Origin: Maribacter litopenaei
GTDB lineage: Bacteria > Bacteroidota > Bacteroidia > Flavobacteriales > Flavobacteriaceae
NCBI RefSeq assembly: GCF_025244665.1
Contig: NZ_CP104205.1
Location: 1,106,001-1,170,000, forward strand
Direction of reading: 5' to 3'
Length of the DNA stretch: 64,000 bases
Shown in pieces: positions 9,826 through 20,057 of the stretch. Below the pieces are notes generated by a model. It was not told the origin of the DNA. It saw only the letters and a program-made list of their open reading frames with translations, and did not search any database. Position numbers and translations under genes: made by a program. How positions within the stretch are numbered: the first letter of the stretch is position 1; each line of letters begins with the position of its first letter.

Positions 9826-10319
9826 TTAAATTCTAATTTTAAAGTGTTCCTTAGCTTGTTCCCTTCTAAAGAATATTAAGCCACAATAAAATAAATCTAT
9901 AGTAACTGTCACTTCGGTAGTTTTTTTATTTTTTCCCAAGTGGATTTGCGCTCCCTGCTTTTATACATTCCATTTAAAAACACCATGGTATTATTATGGT
10001 AATTTTCCTTGGAAATGGATGTAAATAAAGTACTATTGTTTTCCATATAAATTAAATCATATGGCAAACTATCATACTTCAATTGGTCAAAAGTAGCTTC
10101 CATCTTGATTTTAATATAATCGTCTGCACTGACAAATGCAATACTTTTATAATTAAAATATGAAATTGCCGTAATAAGCACGTGTTCCTTAAGGCTTATG
10201 TTCTTTTCTCTTTTCCTATAAAGTCCTTTGGTCACAAAATTGTAAACAAAAGGGGAATGTACCCCATGTTGATTGGTTGAAAAAATTAGAAATTTAAAAT
10301 AGGAAAGAAATTGGAACAC
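9826..10319 (-). CDS. Shrunken class I SAM-methyltransferase-like protein, frameshifted
   Basis: The N-terminus (STNQHGVHSPFVYNFVTKGL) and the C-terminus (YKSRERKSTWEKIKKLP, then after a one-base shift near 9910 EVTVTIDLFYCGLIFFRREQ and KEHFKIRI) are those of a flavobacterial class I SAM-dependent methyltransferase of about 250 residues. Only about 164 residues are present. The middle is shortened, and I see no glycine-rich motif I (normally ELGTSxG-like) for SAM binding. It is probably catalytically inactive, or a reduced paralogue. The frame shift itself is likely an error, but the missing centre cannot be explained by one base. The family comparison rests on memory of relatives. Confidence 0.6.
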
Positions 10320-10420
10320 CTAAGGTTTACAAAATTTTTCAAATGTACTAATACCTTTTATTTTTCTGATTATTTCATCCTAGGTTAGGATATAAGCAAC
10401 TTTTTAAGGGGTAGTCCCAA

Positions 10421-10438
10421 ACCTGCCCTTGGGCAGGT
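10421..10438. repeat. Perfect GC-rich hairpin ACCTGCCC-TT-GGGCAGGT
   Basis: An 18-base near-palindrome with 8-base arms in an otherwise AT-rich intergenic stretch, 29 bases beyond the stop of the small secreted protein at 10467-10703. There is no U run directly after it on either strand, so it is not a standard terminator. It may be a transcript-end stabilising hairpin or one copy of a dispersed intergenic palindrome. Confidence 0.5.
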
Positions 10439-10466
10439 AGGGATACCGAGGGGATACTGGTATTGG

Positions 10467-10703
10467 TTAAGCCATTTTAGGGCTGTTCGCTTTGGTAGTA
10501 AAGGAAAGCTCCTTTTTGATCCTTGAATTTTTGAACTTGTACAAACGGGCCACTTCTTGCGTCCTTTCCTTTATTACCGAAGGAGAGGTTTGGGTAACGA
10601 TGCCCATCTCGATAGTGTCAACCTTTACGGTTTCATTCGTATCCTGTGCGCTTGCCGCGGTTCCTATGAAGATGATGAAGAAGATGGTTGCTACTGTTCT
10701 CAT
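10467..10703 (-). CDS. Small secreted protein with basic C-terminal motif (paralogue 2)
   Basis: Intact 78-residue protein with a Sec signal peptide (residues 1-19, VATIFFIIFIGTAASAQ, cleavage before QDTNE). The mature chain is about 59 residues, and its last 27 match the C-terminus of the protein at 48-305 (ARLYKFKNSRIK, then SFTTKANSPKMA). The Q at mature position 1 is also shared. The middle region is unrelated. No family recognised. The shared end suggests a common binding or surface-anchoring role, which is inference only. Confidence 0.7.
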   Translation of the reverse strand: MRTVATIFFIIFIGTAASAQDTNETVKVDTIEMGIVTQTSPSVIKERTQEVARLYKFKNSRIKKELSFTTKANSPKMA

Positions 10704-10926
10704 GACTTGCGTTTGTTACATTGTTATAACTTGCGCAAGCGTATTTCAGGGGGTGCCGATTCGTTGAAAAACAACGGTTTCTCGTTATCCGGCAACAATC
10801 GGGATAAAGTGTAAAATTCAATCGACGAAAGGATATTACCCTAAAAACAGGTCACCGAGAAAAGGTGTTTTTAATCGAGGGATTCTGTTTAGGAGTAAGA
10901 TTGTTTTTTTGAATTTTTGGGAAATA

Positions 10927-12793
10927 TCAGCCCATTTGGTCGGCAAGTTCAAACCAACGTTCTGTTTTTTGGTCTATGGTATCTGAGAGTTCTCCAAGCT
11001 CAATTGATAAGGACTCAATTTCCTCGCCTGTTAAAGAAGTATCCGTAAACTTGTCCTGTAGTTCAACCTTTTTGGATTCCAACTGTTTTATTTCCTTTTC
11101 CAAATTCTTGTATTCCTTTTGTTCCAGATAGGAAAGTTTGTTCTCTTGAGGTTCCTTCCATGTGTTCTTGGTCGGTTCTGATTTTTCCTTTTGTTCTCGT
11201 TGCTCAATCACCTTACTATCTTCATAGACCCTATAATCTGAATAATTTCCAGGAAAGTCTTCAATGACGCCTTCACCCCTGAATACAAAAAGGTGGTCTA
11301 CGATTTTGTCCATGAAATATCGGTCATGGGACACAACAATGAGACAGCCTGGAAAATCCAGCAAGAAACTTTCCAGTACATTTAGGGTGACGATATCTAA
11401 ATCGTTGGTTGGTTCGTCCAATATTAAGAAGTTGGGGTTTTGGATTAAAACCGTACAGAGGTATAGGCGTTTCCGTTCCCCGCCACTCAATTTTTCAACG
11501 AAGTCATATTGTTTCTTTCTGTCAAACAGAAAACGTTCCAATAATTGCTGGGCCGATATTTGTCTTCCTTTCATCAAGGGTATATAATCCCCAAATTCCC
11601 GTATAACATCAATAACCTTTTGGCCTTCTTTTATTTGAATGCCTTTTTGAGTATAATAACCAAATTTAATGGTGTCGCCAATAACCACTTTACCGCTGTC
11701 CGGTTTGTCTCGCCCAGTAAGAATATTCAAAAAGGTGGATTTACCCGTTCCATTCTTTCCTATGATTCCAACACGCTCCCCTTTGGTAAAGGAATAGTCG
11801 AACTTGTCCAGGATTATCTTGTTGGGAAAGGACTTGGAAATTTTATGGATTTCGATGATTTTATTTCCCATCCTTTCCATATTCAGCTCCAATTGCACCT
11901 CGTGCTCCTTTCTTCTTTGACTTGCTTTTTCCTTTATGACCTGAAAGTCGTCTATCCTAGATTTGGATTTTGTTGTCCTTGCCTTGGGCTGCCTACGCAT
12001 CCAGGAAAGTTCTTTTTTATAAAGGATTTCCGTTTTATGTTGTTCAACGGCTTCCAGCTCCAAACGAGCCTCTTTTTTTCTCTAAATAGTAAGAGTAATT
12101 GCCCTTATATGGATACAGTTTTCCATTTTCCAGTTCAAGGATTTCGTTACATACCCTCTCTAGAAAATAACGGTCGTGTGTTACCATGAAAAGGGTTAGG
12201 TTTTCTTTGGCGAAATATTCCTCGAGCCATTCTATCATCTCCAGATCTAAATGGTTGGTAGGCTCGTCTAGAATAAGCAAATCAGGTCTATTGATTAGCG
12301 CGTTGGCCAGGGCCAATCTCTTTTTCTGCCCTCCCGAAAGTTTTCCCACCTTGGCATTTAAATCCTCAAGTTTTAGCTTAAAAAGTATTTGTTTGTATTG
12401 GGTTTCAAAGTCCCATGCTTCAAAACGATCCATGGCCTCAAATGCCTTTTGATAGGCATCTATATCCTCAGGGTTGGTCAATGCTTTTTCGTAATTGGCA
12501 ATTACCTTAAGGATTTCATTGTCGGATGCAAAGATGGTTTCCTCTACCGTCAAATCTGCGTTCATTATAGGTTCCTGATCCAAAAATGAAACTCGAATAC
12601 TTTTACGATAGTTCACCTGACCAGAATCTGGTTGATCGGCCCCCGAAAGAATATTCAATATCGAAGTCTTTCCGGTACCGTTTTTGGCAATAAGGGCTAT
12701 TTTTTGATCCTTATTGATGCCAAAGGATAACTCTTGAAATAGTACGAGCTCTCCGTAGGATTTAGAAATATTTTCAACGGTCAGTAGGTTCAT
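10927..12793 (-). CDS. ABC-F ATPase, Uup-like (frameshift near the middle)
   Basis: Soluble twin-ATPase protein of the ABC-F family, which acts on ribosomes or DNA and has no membrane domain. First cassette: KNGTGKTSILN (Walker A), LSGGQKKRLALA (signature), LLILDEPTNHLD (Walker B). Second cassette: GKNGTGKSTFLN, LSGGERKRLYL, FLILDEPTNDLD. The C-terminus is a charged coiled coil (about residues 540-620) as in Uup, and an Asn-rich linker precedes it. The frame changes near 12050-12065, where both halves overlap; the join restores the linker KKRGSFGAG... into RLELEAVEQHK. About 620 residues, normal for the family. No antibiotic-resistance role can be deduced. Confidence 0.88.
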
Positions 12794-12831
12794 TATCTAG
12801 GAGCTAAGTATTAGGTATTAGGATTTTTGAA

Positions 12832-14003
12832 TTAAGCTGTTTTTCTCAAATGATTCCGTAAAAATAGATATCTAAGAGACAAACTCAGTAAAATAAAAAT
12901 CAGGAGTACAGAAAAAACCTGGAATTTTATCAGCCACAATAAGATGGTAAGACCTATAAAGCATAATAGAATAAAAACATAGGTTCTTATCCATTTGGGC
13001 AAACTGCTTTTGGCTAAAAGGAAAGCTACAAATAAATTGGGGGCAAAAGCCCATAATAAATTGAAGTTCATTTTGGTGGCATCATGATCTGTAAAGAACC
13101 AAAGAAATAGAATAAGTTGTCCTGCCAAACCGGTAATGAAGAACAATAGAAAGTCGAGCCACTTTGTTCTCTTTTTAGCCCGATGGTCTTTATACGTCAT
13201 AAAAGCTACAGTTAATAATAGTATCAAGAGCCAAAAAACCGGTGATAGCAAAAATGGGGTAGGGTAGGATTGCGCGGGTATATCTACCAATACCGATTCG
13301 GTTTTTACTATGGGCTTTCCATCTACTGTTGTATGTTTCATTTGCTCATATACATAAAGGGGCAAAAACATAAGCTCGTAAGGCGTAGCTTTTCTATCGA
13401 TAACGGCACCCAAGGCCAAGTCGATTCCAAAATTCGACCACGAGTTGAGTTCTAAGTTTTGATGTATCAATTCCCTAAAGGTGAATTCTTCCTCTAAATG
13501 GTCATAGTTGAGCTGAAGGGAATTTCCCAAGGTTTTTTCAAAGACTTGTGGTATTACGGTAGCACAGTTGTCAAAAAGAAAATCATATTGGTACTTTCTG
13601 TTCTCGGGCAAGAGGTTGTTTTCCAAAAAGGCCACAATAGCTGTTTTTTGTTCCAAGTCTAAATCCAGCTCCTGTTCCCGTACCCAGCGTTGTTCAATTT
13701 CGTAGCTTCTTTTAAAATATGTGAATGGAATTCGGAAATTGTATATGCCAGTTTGCCTCCGGTAAAATTTAAATAAAAGTTTGGAGTCCTCAAAATCATA
13801 AGTGCCATAGCCGTACACTTCATCAATTCCCAAGGAGGAATCTTGGAACCGAATAGCGCTATGCCCAAATTTGGCCGCTAGCTCTTCCCCTGTACCTACG
13901 GTCAACAAACTGATTTTGGATTGAGGGGAAAGTTGGTTTTTCGGGAAAACCCCATAAAGCCAAAAATCAAAACGAGAAGAAAAATAGTGGTTCTTCCAAA
14001 CAT
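12832..14003 (-). CDS. DUF4105 membrane protein (frameshift at N-terminus)
   Basis: About 390 residues. A signal peptide (MFGRTTIFLLVLIFGFMGF, start at 14003) leads, after a one-base shift near 13940, into the DUF4105 domain: LLTVGTGEELAAKFGHSAIR, YGTYDF, and FDNCATVIP. The Cys of NCAT and the His of GHSAIR suggest a cysteine-hydrolase-like active site, though the family has no established activity that I know. The C-terminal ~130 residues form four or five transmembrane helices rich in Leu and Phe. It follows the ABC-F gene on the same strand. Function unknown; a cell-envelope role is likely. Confidence 0.75.
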
Positions 14004-14177
14004 ATTTAAAAGGGTAGATGCTTGCGCAAAGATGCGAATAATAACCAATTTATCTTATTTTTACTTCAAATCGAAGTGTTAATGCTTCAAAGCATACTTC
14101 GAAATAAGGTCTAGGTACCTTGCTCCTGAAAATTATCGGGATGACCAGTGAGTTTACTAATATTGATTCCAAACAAC

Positions 14178-14915
14178 ATGCAAAAACACATTCCCAATTT
14201 TATAACACTATTGAATGTCTTTTGTGGCTGTGTGGCCACTGTTTTTGCTGTGTTGAACAAGTTGGAAATGGCCGCACTATTTGTGGCCTTGGGTATCTTT
14301 TTCGATTTTTTTGACGGTCTAGCTGCTCGAGTTTTGGATGTTAAAAGTGAATTGGGTCTACAATTGGATTCCCTGGCAGATGTCATTACGAGCGGACTGG
14401 TTCCCGGTGTGGTTATGTTTCAATTATTAGGTATGTCGCAGAGCGGCGGATGGAATCTTGGCAAAGCTTCGTTTTTGGACGAAGCTGGGGTTGATTGGTT
14501 TTCCTATTTACCCTTTTTCGGTTTTTTGATTACTATGGCATCTGCATATCGTTTGGCCAAGTTTAACTTGGATGAAAATCAGGTATCCTCCTTTATTGGG
14601 TTGCCAACGCCCGCCAATGCCCTGCTCATTATTTCCTTGCCCTTAATTCTCTTCTATAATGGTAGCGACACGATAAATACCATTATTTTAAATCCATGGT
14701 TTTTAGTGCTCCTAACTGTTTTAAGCGCATATTTACTTAATTGCAGCCTTCCACTTTTTGCCTTGAAGTTCAAAAATTTGAGCTTTAAGGACAATGCGCT
14801 GCGCTATATTTTCTTGATAACAAGTTTGGTAATGGTCGTCACCATGAAATTTCTGGCCATCCCATTTATCATCCTATTTTATATTCTGAGCTCCTTTGTA
14901 CAAGAAAAATTTTAG
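14178..14915 (+). CDS. pssA: CDP-diacylglycerol--serine O-phosphatidyltransferase
   Basis: Inner-membrane enzyme that makes phosphatidylserine from CDP-diacylglycerol and serine, the route to phosphatidylethanolamine. The CDP-alcohol phosphatidyltransferase signature DGLAARVLDVKSELGLQLD + SLAD gives the DGxxAR-x8-Gx3Dx3D pattern near residues 40-62. About seven hydrophobic helices, intact frame, 245 residues. I choose the ATG at 14178 (MQKHIPNFITLLN) over the upstream one at 14148 because relatives begin at this conserved helix. It starts a run of plus-strand genes with short spacing. Confidence 0.93.
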   Translation: MQKHIPNFITLLNVFCGCVATVFAVLNKLEMAALFVALGIFFDFFDGLAARVLDVKSELGLQLDSLADVITSGLVPGVVMFQLLGMSQSGGWNLGKASFLDEAGVDWFSYLPFFGFLITMASAYRLAKFNLDENQVSSFIGLPTPANALLIISLPLILFYNGSDTINTIILNPWFLVLLTVLSAYLLNCSLPLFALKFKNLSFKDNALRYIFLITSLVMVVTMKFLAIPFIILFYILSSFVQEKF

Positions 14916-14925
14916 AATCAGCAAA

Positions 14926-15464
14926 ATGGCGGAAGCACCAAGAAAAGATACTACGGAATATTGGTTGCGGGGTCCCGTGAAGGATATACCCGCGGTTTTG
15001 CAACCGGCCGCACATGCCTTGCTTCAATCCAGCAAAGAATTGAATGAGTATCTTGAAGATTTTCCGGAGGAATTACTTTGGGAAAAATTGGAAGGCAAAG
15101 CCTCCATAGGATTTCATATGCAGCACATGACGGGCGTATTGGATAGAATGATGACTTACGCGGAAGGTAAGTCGCTCACTGATGCACAATTTGAATATTT
15201 AAAAAACGAAGGTGTGCCAAATGGTGGTTTGGACATTAATAGTTTAAAAGCAGCTTTTTCCAAAAGAGTGGAAGATGCGCTACAATATTTTAAGGGACAT
15301 ACAGAAGAAACCTTGAAAGAAAAAAGGACAGTTGGAAGAAAAAAATTATACCCTCCACGGTTTTAGGGCTGCTTTTTCATGCCGCTGAGCATAGTCAGCG
15401 TCATATAGGACAATTGCTGGTAACATCTAGTGTGTTAAAATCCCAACGCGGAAAGATGAATTAA
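14926..15464 (+). CDS. DinB-like metal-dependent protein (frameshift)
   Basis: Four-helix-bundle protein of the DinB/YfiT superfamily, about 179 residues. The metal triad is visible: His in IGFHMQHM of helix 2, and two His in the C-terminal helix (LFHAAEHSQRHIGQLL). The frame shifts by one base near 15350; the continuation PSTVLGLLFHAAEHSQRH ends with VLKSQRGKMN. Starts 10 bases after pssA and precedes a GyrI-like protein, as often in this lineage. Members include thiol-dependent transferases; the substrate here is unknown. Confidence 0.8.
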
Positions 15465-15479
15465 TTGATTTAAAAAGCT

Positions 15480-15962
15480 GTGAAGATTACACCAAGAATT
15501 GAAGAAATAAAAGAAAAGAAATTAATTGGTGTGTCTTGCCACATGAGCATTTCCAATAACAAAACAGGGAAACTTTGGAAAGGGTTTAGGCAAAGGGTTT
15601 CTGAAATTTCCCATATGGTTTCTTCTGATTCTATTTCACTCCAATACTACCCTGAAGACTATTTCACTTATTTTGACCCAAGAAGAAATTTTGTAAAGTG
15701 GGCTGCTGTAGAAGTTTCTAAAGAAACCGATATCCCAAAGGGTATGCAATGCCTAAAAGTACCGGCCGGCCGGTATGCGGTTTTTGAATATAAAGGGCCC
15801 AGTAATGACTCAGGAATATTCCAATATATCTATAACGAATGGTTGCCTCAATCTTTGTATCGATTGGGCCATCGACCCCATTTTGAAGTCCTCGGGGAGA
15901 AGTATAAAAACAACGATCCCAATTCCGAAGAGGAGATTTGGATTCCAATAGATCTTTTTTAA
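15480..15962 (+). CDS. GyrI-like / effector-binding domain protein
   Basis: Intact 160-residue stand-alone domain of the GyrI/AraC-effector-binding fold: EKKLIGVSCHMSI at the start, PKGMQCLKVPAGRYAVFEYK in the middle and FEVLGEKY...EEIWIPI at the end. There is no HTH domain, so it is a small-molecule binder or hydrolase-like single domain. Starts with GTG 15 bases after the DinB gene, and its stop overlaps the next start (TAATG), indicating an operon. The GTG start is supported by the conserved IxPRIEEIxEKKLIG start of relatives. Confidence 0.8.
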   Translation: MKITPRIEEIKEKKLIGVSCHMSISNNKTGKLWKGFRQRVSEISHMVSSDSISLQYYPEDYFTYFDPRRNFVKWAAVEVSKETDIPKGMQCLKVPAGRYAVFEYKGPSNDSGIFQYIYNEWLPQSLYRLGHRPHFEVLGEKYKNNDPNSEEEIWIPIDLF

Positions 15963-17237
15963 TGGATATCGAGAAACGCCCCCCTTGGTATTATTTGGCC
16001 TTGCTCATTCTCGGCTGGAGAAAGCGTTTTCATTTTACCCTTCGTGTTACAGCGGGTATTTAGACCCACCGTTTTAAAAGTGTTCGAATTGAGCAATGTT
16101 GAATTGGGTCTTTGCTTTTCGGTATATGGAGTGGTAGCCTTGGTTTCATATTTCTTTGGGAATCATTGGCAGATAAATATCCGCCTAGAAAACTAATTGC
16201 CCTGGGTCTCTCGGACAACGGCAGCTGGGGGGGTATACTTTGCCACCTTTCCTGAATATAGATTATTACAGGTGTTATATGGGTATTGGGGTTTTACCAC
16301 CATTTTCCTTTTTTGGTCTCCTATGATCAAGGCAACCCGTGTTTGGGGCGGAAGACATTCCCAAGGAAAGGCATATGGATTTTTGGACGGCGGGAGAGGG
16401 TTGGTCGGTGCGCTTTTTGGAACACTAGGAGTGGTCGTTTTTTCTTGGTTTATGGTGGGTAATTTGGAAATGGCCGATATGGTCGAAAGCAGGTTTGCTT
16501 TTAGAAAGGTAATCTTGGTGTCCTCCGCAATGGTAGTTCCGGTGGGCTTTTTAGTCCGGTTTTATATGAAATTGCCTAGTAACCGGGAAAAGGAAATCGT
16601 ACTTGAAAAAATATCTATTTCCCAAATAGGACAGGTGCTTAAACTGCCTTCTGTTTTGCTATTAATGGTCATAATACTGTGCGCCTATGTTGGCTATAAA
16701 CTTACTGATGTCTTTTCCCTGTATGCCAGCGAAATCATGTTGTACGACGAGGTTGATGCCGCCAAAACCGGGGCATTTTTATTTTATGTGAGACCCGTGG
16801 TGGGAATCTGCATCGGAATAATCGCGAATCGTTCCCTACCCAGCTATTGGCTATTCGTGAGTTTTATCTTATCATTCATTGGTGCTATATTATTCGCCCT
16901 TGGATTCGTGGTGGACACAACGGTATTTATGTTTCTTATTTCGATTTTAATTGTCACTTCCGGGATTTATGCCGCAAGGGCCCTGTATTTTGCGGTCATG
17001 GAAAGTGGTAAGATACCTTTGGTTCTAACAGGAACGGCGGTAGGACTTATATCGGTCATCGGATATACCCCTGATATTTTTGCCGGAACCGCCATGGGCT
17101 TCTTATTGGATTCAAGTCCCGGTTTGAAGGGTCATCAACAGGTGTTTTATATGATAGCCGGCTTTTCCTTTATTGGGGGCATTGCTGCTTATTGGTACTA
17201 TAAATTGTATAGAAGGGATGGCAGGAAGATTTTCTAG
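15962..17237 (+). CDS. MFS transporter (several frameshifts in the N-terminal third)
   Basis: Major facilitator transporter, about 425 residues, 12 predicted helices. It starts in TAATG overlap with the GyrI-like gene: MDIEKRPPWYYLALLILG. The frame changes near 16015, 16155 and 16205. In the right frames the product reads GESVFILPFVLQRVFRPTV, then GVVALVSYFFG, then the MFS motif A sequence GSLADKYPPRKLIALGL, and continues intact from TTAAGGVYFATFPEYR to the end (KLYRRDGRKIF). The conserved RVWGGRHSQGKAYGFLDGGR loop is typical of sugar-phosphate/organic anion type members. Substrate not deducible. Confidence 0.8.
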
Positions 17238-17620
17238 TAATTTGCATTTAGTCCTATCTCGGAATAATTGTAATAATGGCAGGGTTGGTGTATGGTCTCA
17301 ATCCGTCATATGTTATGCCGTTGACCCTTAACATTGAAGTTGAAGCCCTGGCTTTAAAGCATATTTTCAGAGCCATTATGGGCATTTATATGGGACTAGG
17401 TATCTTTTGGCTTTTAGGCGCTTTCCGTCCAACTTTATGGAAATCTGCTACCCTTAGTAATGTGCTATTTATGGGGGGAATCGCTTCGGGTAGATTTATA
17501 AGTTTGGGCTTGGACGGTTTTCATCTCAATTTCTTCATTGCTATGATTTTGGAATTGATATTTATGATATGGGGATTTTATAATTTGAAAGTTTATAATT
17601 CATCATTCGGCCTAAAATAA
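17218..17620 (+). CDS. DUF4345 membrane protein (frameshift near start)
   Basis: Small membrane protein of about 134 residues with four helices. The main body (MAGLVYGLNPSYVMPL, then FRAIMGIYMGLGIFWLLGAF and SNVLFMGGIASGRFISL) matches DUF4345. The natural start is the ATG at 17218, inside the end of the MFS gene (20-base overlap): MAGRFSSNLHLVLS, followed by a one-base shift near 17258 into LGIIVIMAGLVYG. The overlap implies translational coupling with the transporter. Function unknown. Confidence 0.7.
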
Positions 17621-17670
17621 AACCCTTTATGTCATAACTTCGTAAATATCATAAAGCAAAATATATACTC

Positions 17671-18477
17671 ATGAAAATTGCAAGTCGTTTCCTTTTTTTG
17701 TTGGCAGTAGTTGTCCTTTTTTCATCCCACGAGCTATTTTTAAAAACGGATAGTCATTTTTTGGAGCCCAACACTTCGGGTCTTTTGTATTTGTTCAATG
17801 GTACGTTTGATAGCAGTGAAAATGAAATTACCAGAGACCGTATTGTAAATGCAAAGATTTTGGGGCCAGGTTATGAGTTTAAGCCATCAGAGAACGATTA
17901 CTATGGAGAGGAAAATATTACATATCTCAAGTATTCTACTGGTGAATCCGGAACGTACGTAGCCGGTATCTCCACCTTACCAAGGGTGTTGGAAATGAAT
18001 GCAGAGGATTTCAATGAATACTTGGAACATGAGGGTTTGGATAACACAATTGCCGAAAGAAGAGCATCAGGCATTATCAACAAAGGAGCTAAGGAGCGGT
18101 ATTCAAAACATGTAAAGGCATTGCTGCAGGTTGGCGAAAATACCTCCATCGACTTTATGAAGCCTTTAGGCTATCCCATTGAGTTTGTTCCTTTAAACAA
18201 TCCTTTCGAGATAACATTGGGGGATAGGATTGCGTTTAAATTATTGCGAGACGGAAAGCCTTTGGCCAACCATACAGTTCATTATAGTACTTCTGTACCT
18301 GGACAGGATGCTCATGACGGTGAAAACTCCGTAAAGTCCAACGCCCTTGGTTTGGTGAGCATACAACCAACTTCAACCGGTAAATGGTATGTAGCTACGA
18401 TACATATGGAAAATAAGGAGGGTGATGTGGTAGACTATGAATCCAATTGGGCGACCTTGACCTTTGAGATTAAATAA
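17671..18477 (+). CDS. DUF4198 secreted protein
   Basis: Intact 268-residue exported protein. The signal peptide is residues 1-18 (ASRFLFLLAVVVLFSS), followed directly by HELFLKTDSHFL, the N-terminal histidine motif of DUF4198. The rest is a beta-rich chain ending in an immunoglobulin-like or transthyretin-like segment (FKLLRDGKPLANHTVHYST, SNALGLVSIQPTSTGKWYVA). Relatives are linked to periplasmic nickel/cobalt handling; the N-terminal His would fit metal binding, but nothing nearby proves it. It follows the DUF4345 gene by 50 bases. Confidence 0.75.
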   Translation: MKIASRFLFLLAVVVLFSSHELFLKTDSHFLEPNTSGLLYLFNGTFDSSENEITRDRIVNAKILGPGYEFKPSENDYYGEENITYLKYSTGESGTYVAGISTLPRVLEMNAEDFNEYLEHEGLDNTIAERRASGIINKGAKERYSKHVKALLQVGENTSIDFMKPLGYPIEFVPLNNPFEITLGDRIAFKLLRDGKPLANHTVHYSTSVPGQDAHDGENSVKSNALGLVSIQPTSTGKWYVATIHMENKEGDVVDYESNWATLTFEIK

Positions 18478-18552
18478 TCGTTAGGTTTTAGTTATGGCGT
18501 TATTTTTTAATTGTAGGGTCGTAATATTGTCCTTGAATTTTATGTAGTATTT

Positions 18553-19161
18553 ATGTTCAAGGATTTAAAAGTATGCATAAAGGAAATTAAAGGATATAAG
18601 CTTGATGCAGATCGCTTGCCTATTTTACATTCGCTAATTGATTTTATTCAAGAGAAAAGGGACGAAGGTGAAAACATCAATCTAAATTTTATTTGTACCC
18701 ACAATTCTAGAAGAAGTCATTTGTCTCAGATTTGGGCGCAAACCATAGCTGCTTATTTTGATATCCCAAAAGTGTATTGTTATTCAGGTGGTACCGAGGC
18801 TACCGCGCTGTATCCAAAAGTTATGGAAACCCTAAAAAGTTACGGCTTTAAAATTGGCAAATTGTCGGAAGGGAACAATCCTGTCTACGCCATTAAATAT
18901 GGATCTAATAGTCAACCCATAGTTGGTTTTTCAAAGACCTACGATGATACCTTTAATCCGGAATCTAATTTTGCAGCTATAATGACCTGTGGACATGCTG
19001 ATGAAAATTGTCCATATATTCCAGGGGCGGAAAAGCGTATCGCTTTCACTTTTGACGACCCCAAGGAATTTGATGGGACTGACCTGCAAACAGAGAAGTA
19101 TAAAGAGCGAAGCTTGGAGATAGCCTCCCAATTGTACTATGTTTTTTCTAAAGTGGTGTAA
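18553..19161 (+). CDS. Low-molecular-weight phosphatase / arsenate reductase-like protein
   Basis: Intact 202-residue protein. The active-site loop CTHNSRRSH gives the CX5R(S) pattern shared by low-molecular-weight tyrosine phosphatases and thioredoxin-type arsenate reductases; it comes after a longer-than-usual N-terminal extension of about 45 residues. Further conserved parts are YSGGTEATALYP and MTCGHADENCPYIPGA, whose cysteines resemble the redox pair of ArsC-type reductases; then RIAFTFDDPKEFDGT. I favour arsenate reductase-like chemistry. No arsR or efflux gene is adjacent, so a role in arsenate resistance is uncertain. Confidence 0.8.
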   Translation: MFKDLKVCIKEIKGYKLDADRLPILHSLIDFIQEKRDEGENINLNFICTHNSRRSHLSQIWAQTIAAYFDIPKVYCYSGGTEATALYPKVMETLKSYGFKIGKLSEGNNPVYAIKYGSNSQPIVGFSKTYDDTFNPESNFAAIMTCGHADENCPYIPGAEKRIAFTFDDPKEFDGTDLQTEKYKERSLEIASQLYYVFSKVV

Positions 19162-19262
19162 ATGGATTTTAAACCTGATTGGTCTTTTTCAGAAAAATGT
19201 TTTGAGAAAGCATGGCTGATTAGAAGTAACAACTTTAAACAAGAAGTAAGTATCAAACCTGA

Positions 19263-20005
19263 TTAAAAATCCAGCTTCTTCTTACGAAGCTCAAAATTCT
19301 GCCCCAAATATACCTTACGAACCATTTCATCGGCGGCCAAGTCTTCTGGTATACCGGATTTGAGGATGCCCCCTTCGAACATCAGGTATGAACGTTCTGT
19401 AATAGCCAAGGTCTCTTGTACGTTATGGTCGGTAATTAAAATACCAATGTTCTTATTTTTAAGTTGGGCCACGATTCGCTGAATATCCTCCACAGCCACG
19501 GGGTCAACGCCCGCAAAGGGTTCGTCCAACAAGATGAATTTAGGGTCGGTGGCCAAGGCTCGGGCAATTTCCGTACGCCTCCGTTCCCCACCTGATAAAA
19601 GGTCACCCCGGTTTTTGCGAATGTGTCCCAAGCCAAATTCCTCGATAAGGGATTCCATCTTCATATGTTGCTCCTTCTTGCTTAAATTGGTAAGCTGAAG
19701 CACGCTTAAGATATTTTTTTCAATGCTTAATTTTCTGAAAACTGAAGCTTCTTGGGCCAAATAACCAATACCGTTCACGGGCACGCTTGTACATAGGGAA
19801 ATTTGTAATTTCCATATCGTCCGAGATAGATGTTGCCTCCGTTGGGCTTAATGAGCCCTACTATCATATAGAACGAAGTCGTCTTACCGGCTCCATTGGG
19901 CCCTAAAAGGCCTACAATTTCCCCTTGGTTTACTTCTAATGAAATACCCTTGACCACACGACGGCCTCGGTAGGATTTCATTATATTTTCTGCTCTTAAC
20001 TTCAT
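19263..20005 (-). CDS. lptB: Lipopolysaccharide export ATPase LptB (frameshift)
   Basis: Cytoplasmic ATPase of the LptBFG complex that extracts LPS from the inner membrane. Walker [19 protein letters not shown]-loop [13 protein letters not shown], signature [16 protein letters not shown], Walker [14 protein letters not shown], switch His in LITDHNV. About 247 residues. The frame changes near 19785-19800; the joined reading [19 protein letters not shown] is the canonical sequence. I start at 20005 ([16 protein letters not shown]), since upstream in-frame residues are not conserved. Its permease partner of the LptF/G family is at 49568-50651. Confidence 0.95.
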
Positions 20006-20057
20006 TTTTTCAAATCTAACCCTTATAGTTGCCGAGAAAAAAGCAATTATCAAATCT

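Noticed and set aside
10927..12793. Antibiotic-resistance ABC-F
   Set aside because: The C-terminal coiled coil is of the Uup housekeeping type; no resistance context.
19162..19266. 34-residue frame directly after the phosphatase gene
   Set aside because: Starts well (ATG just after the stop) but has no recognisable feature, runs into the lptB end, and could be chance.
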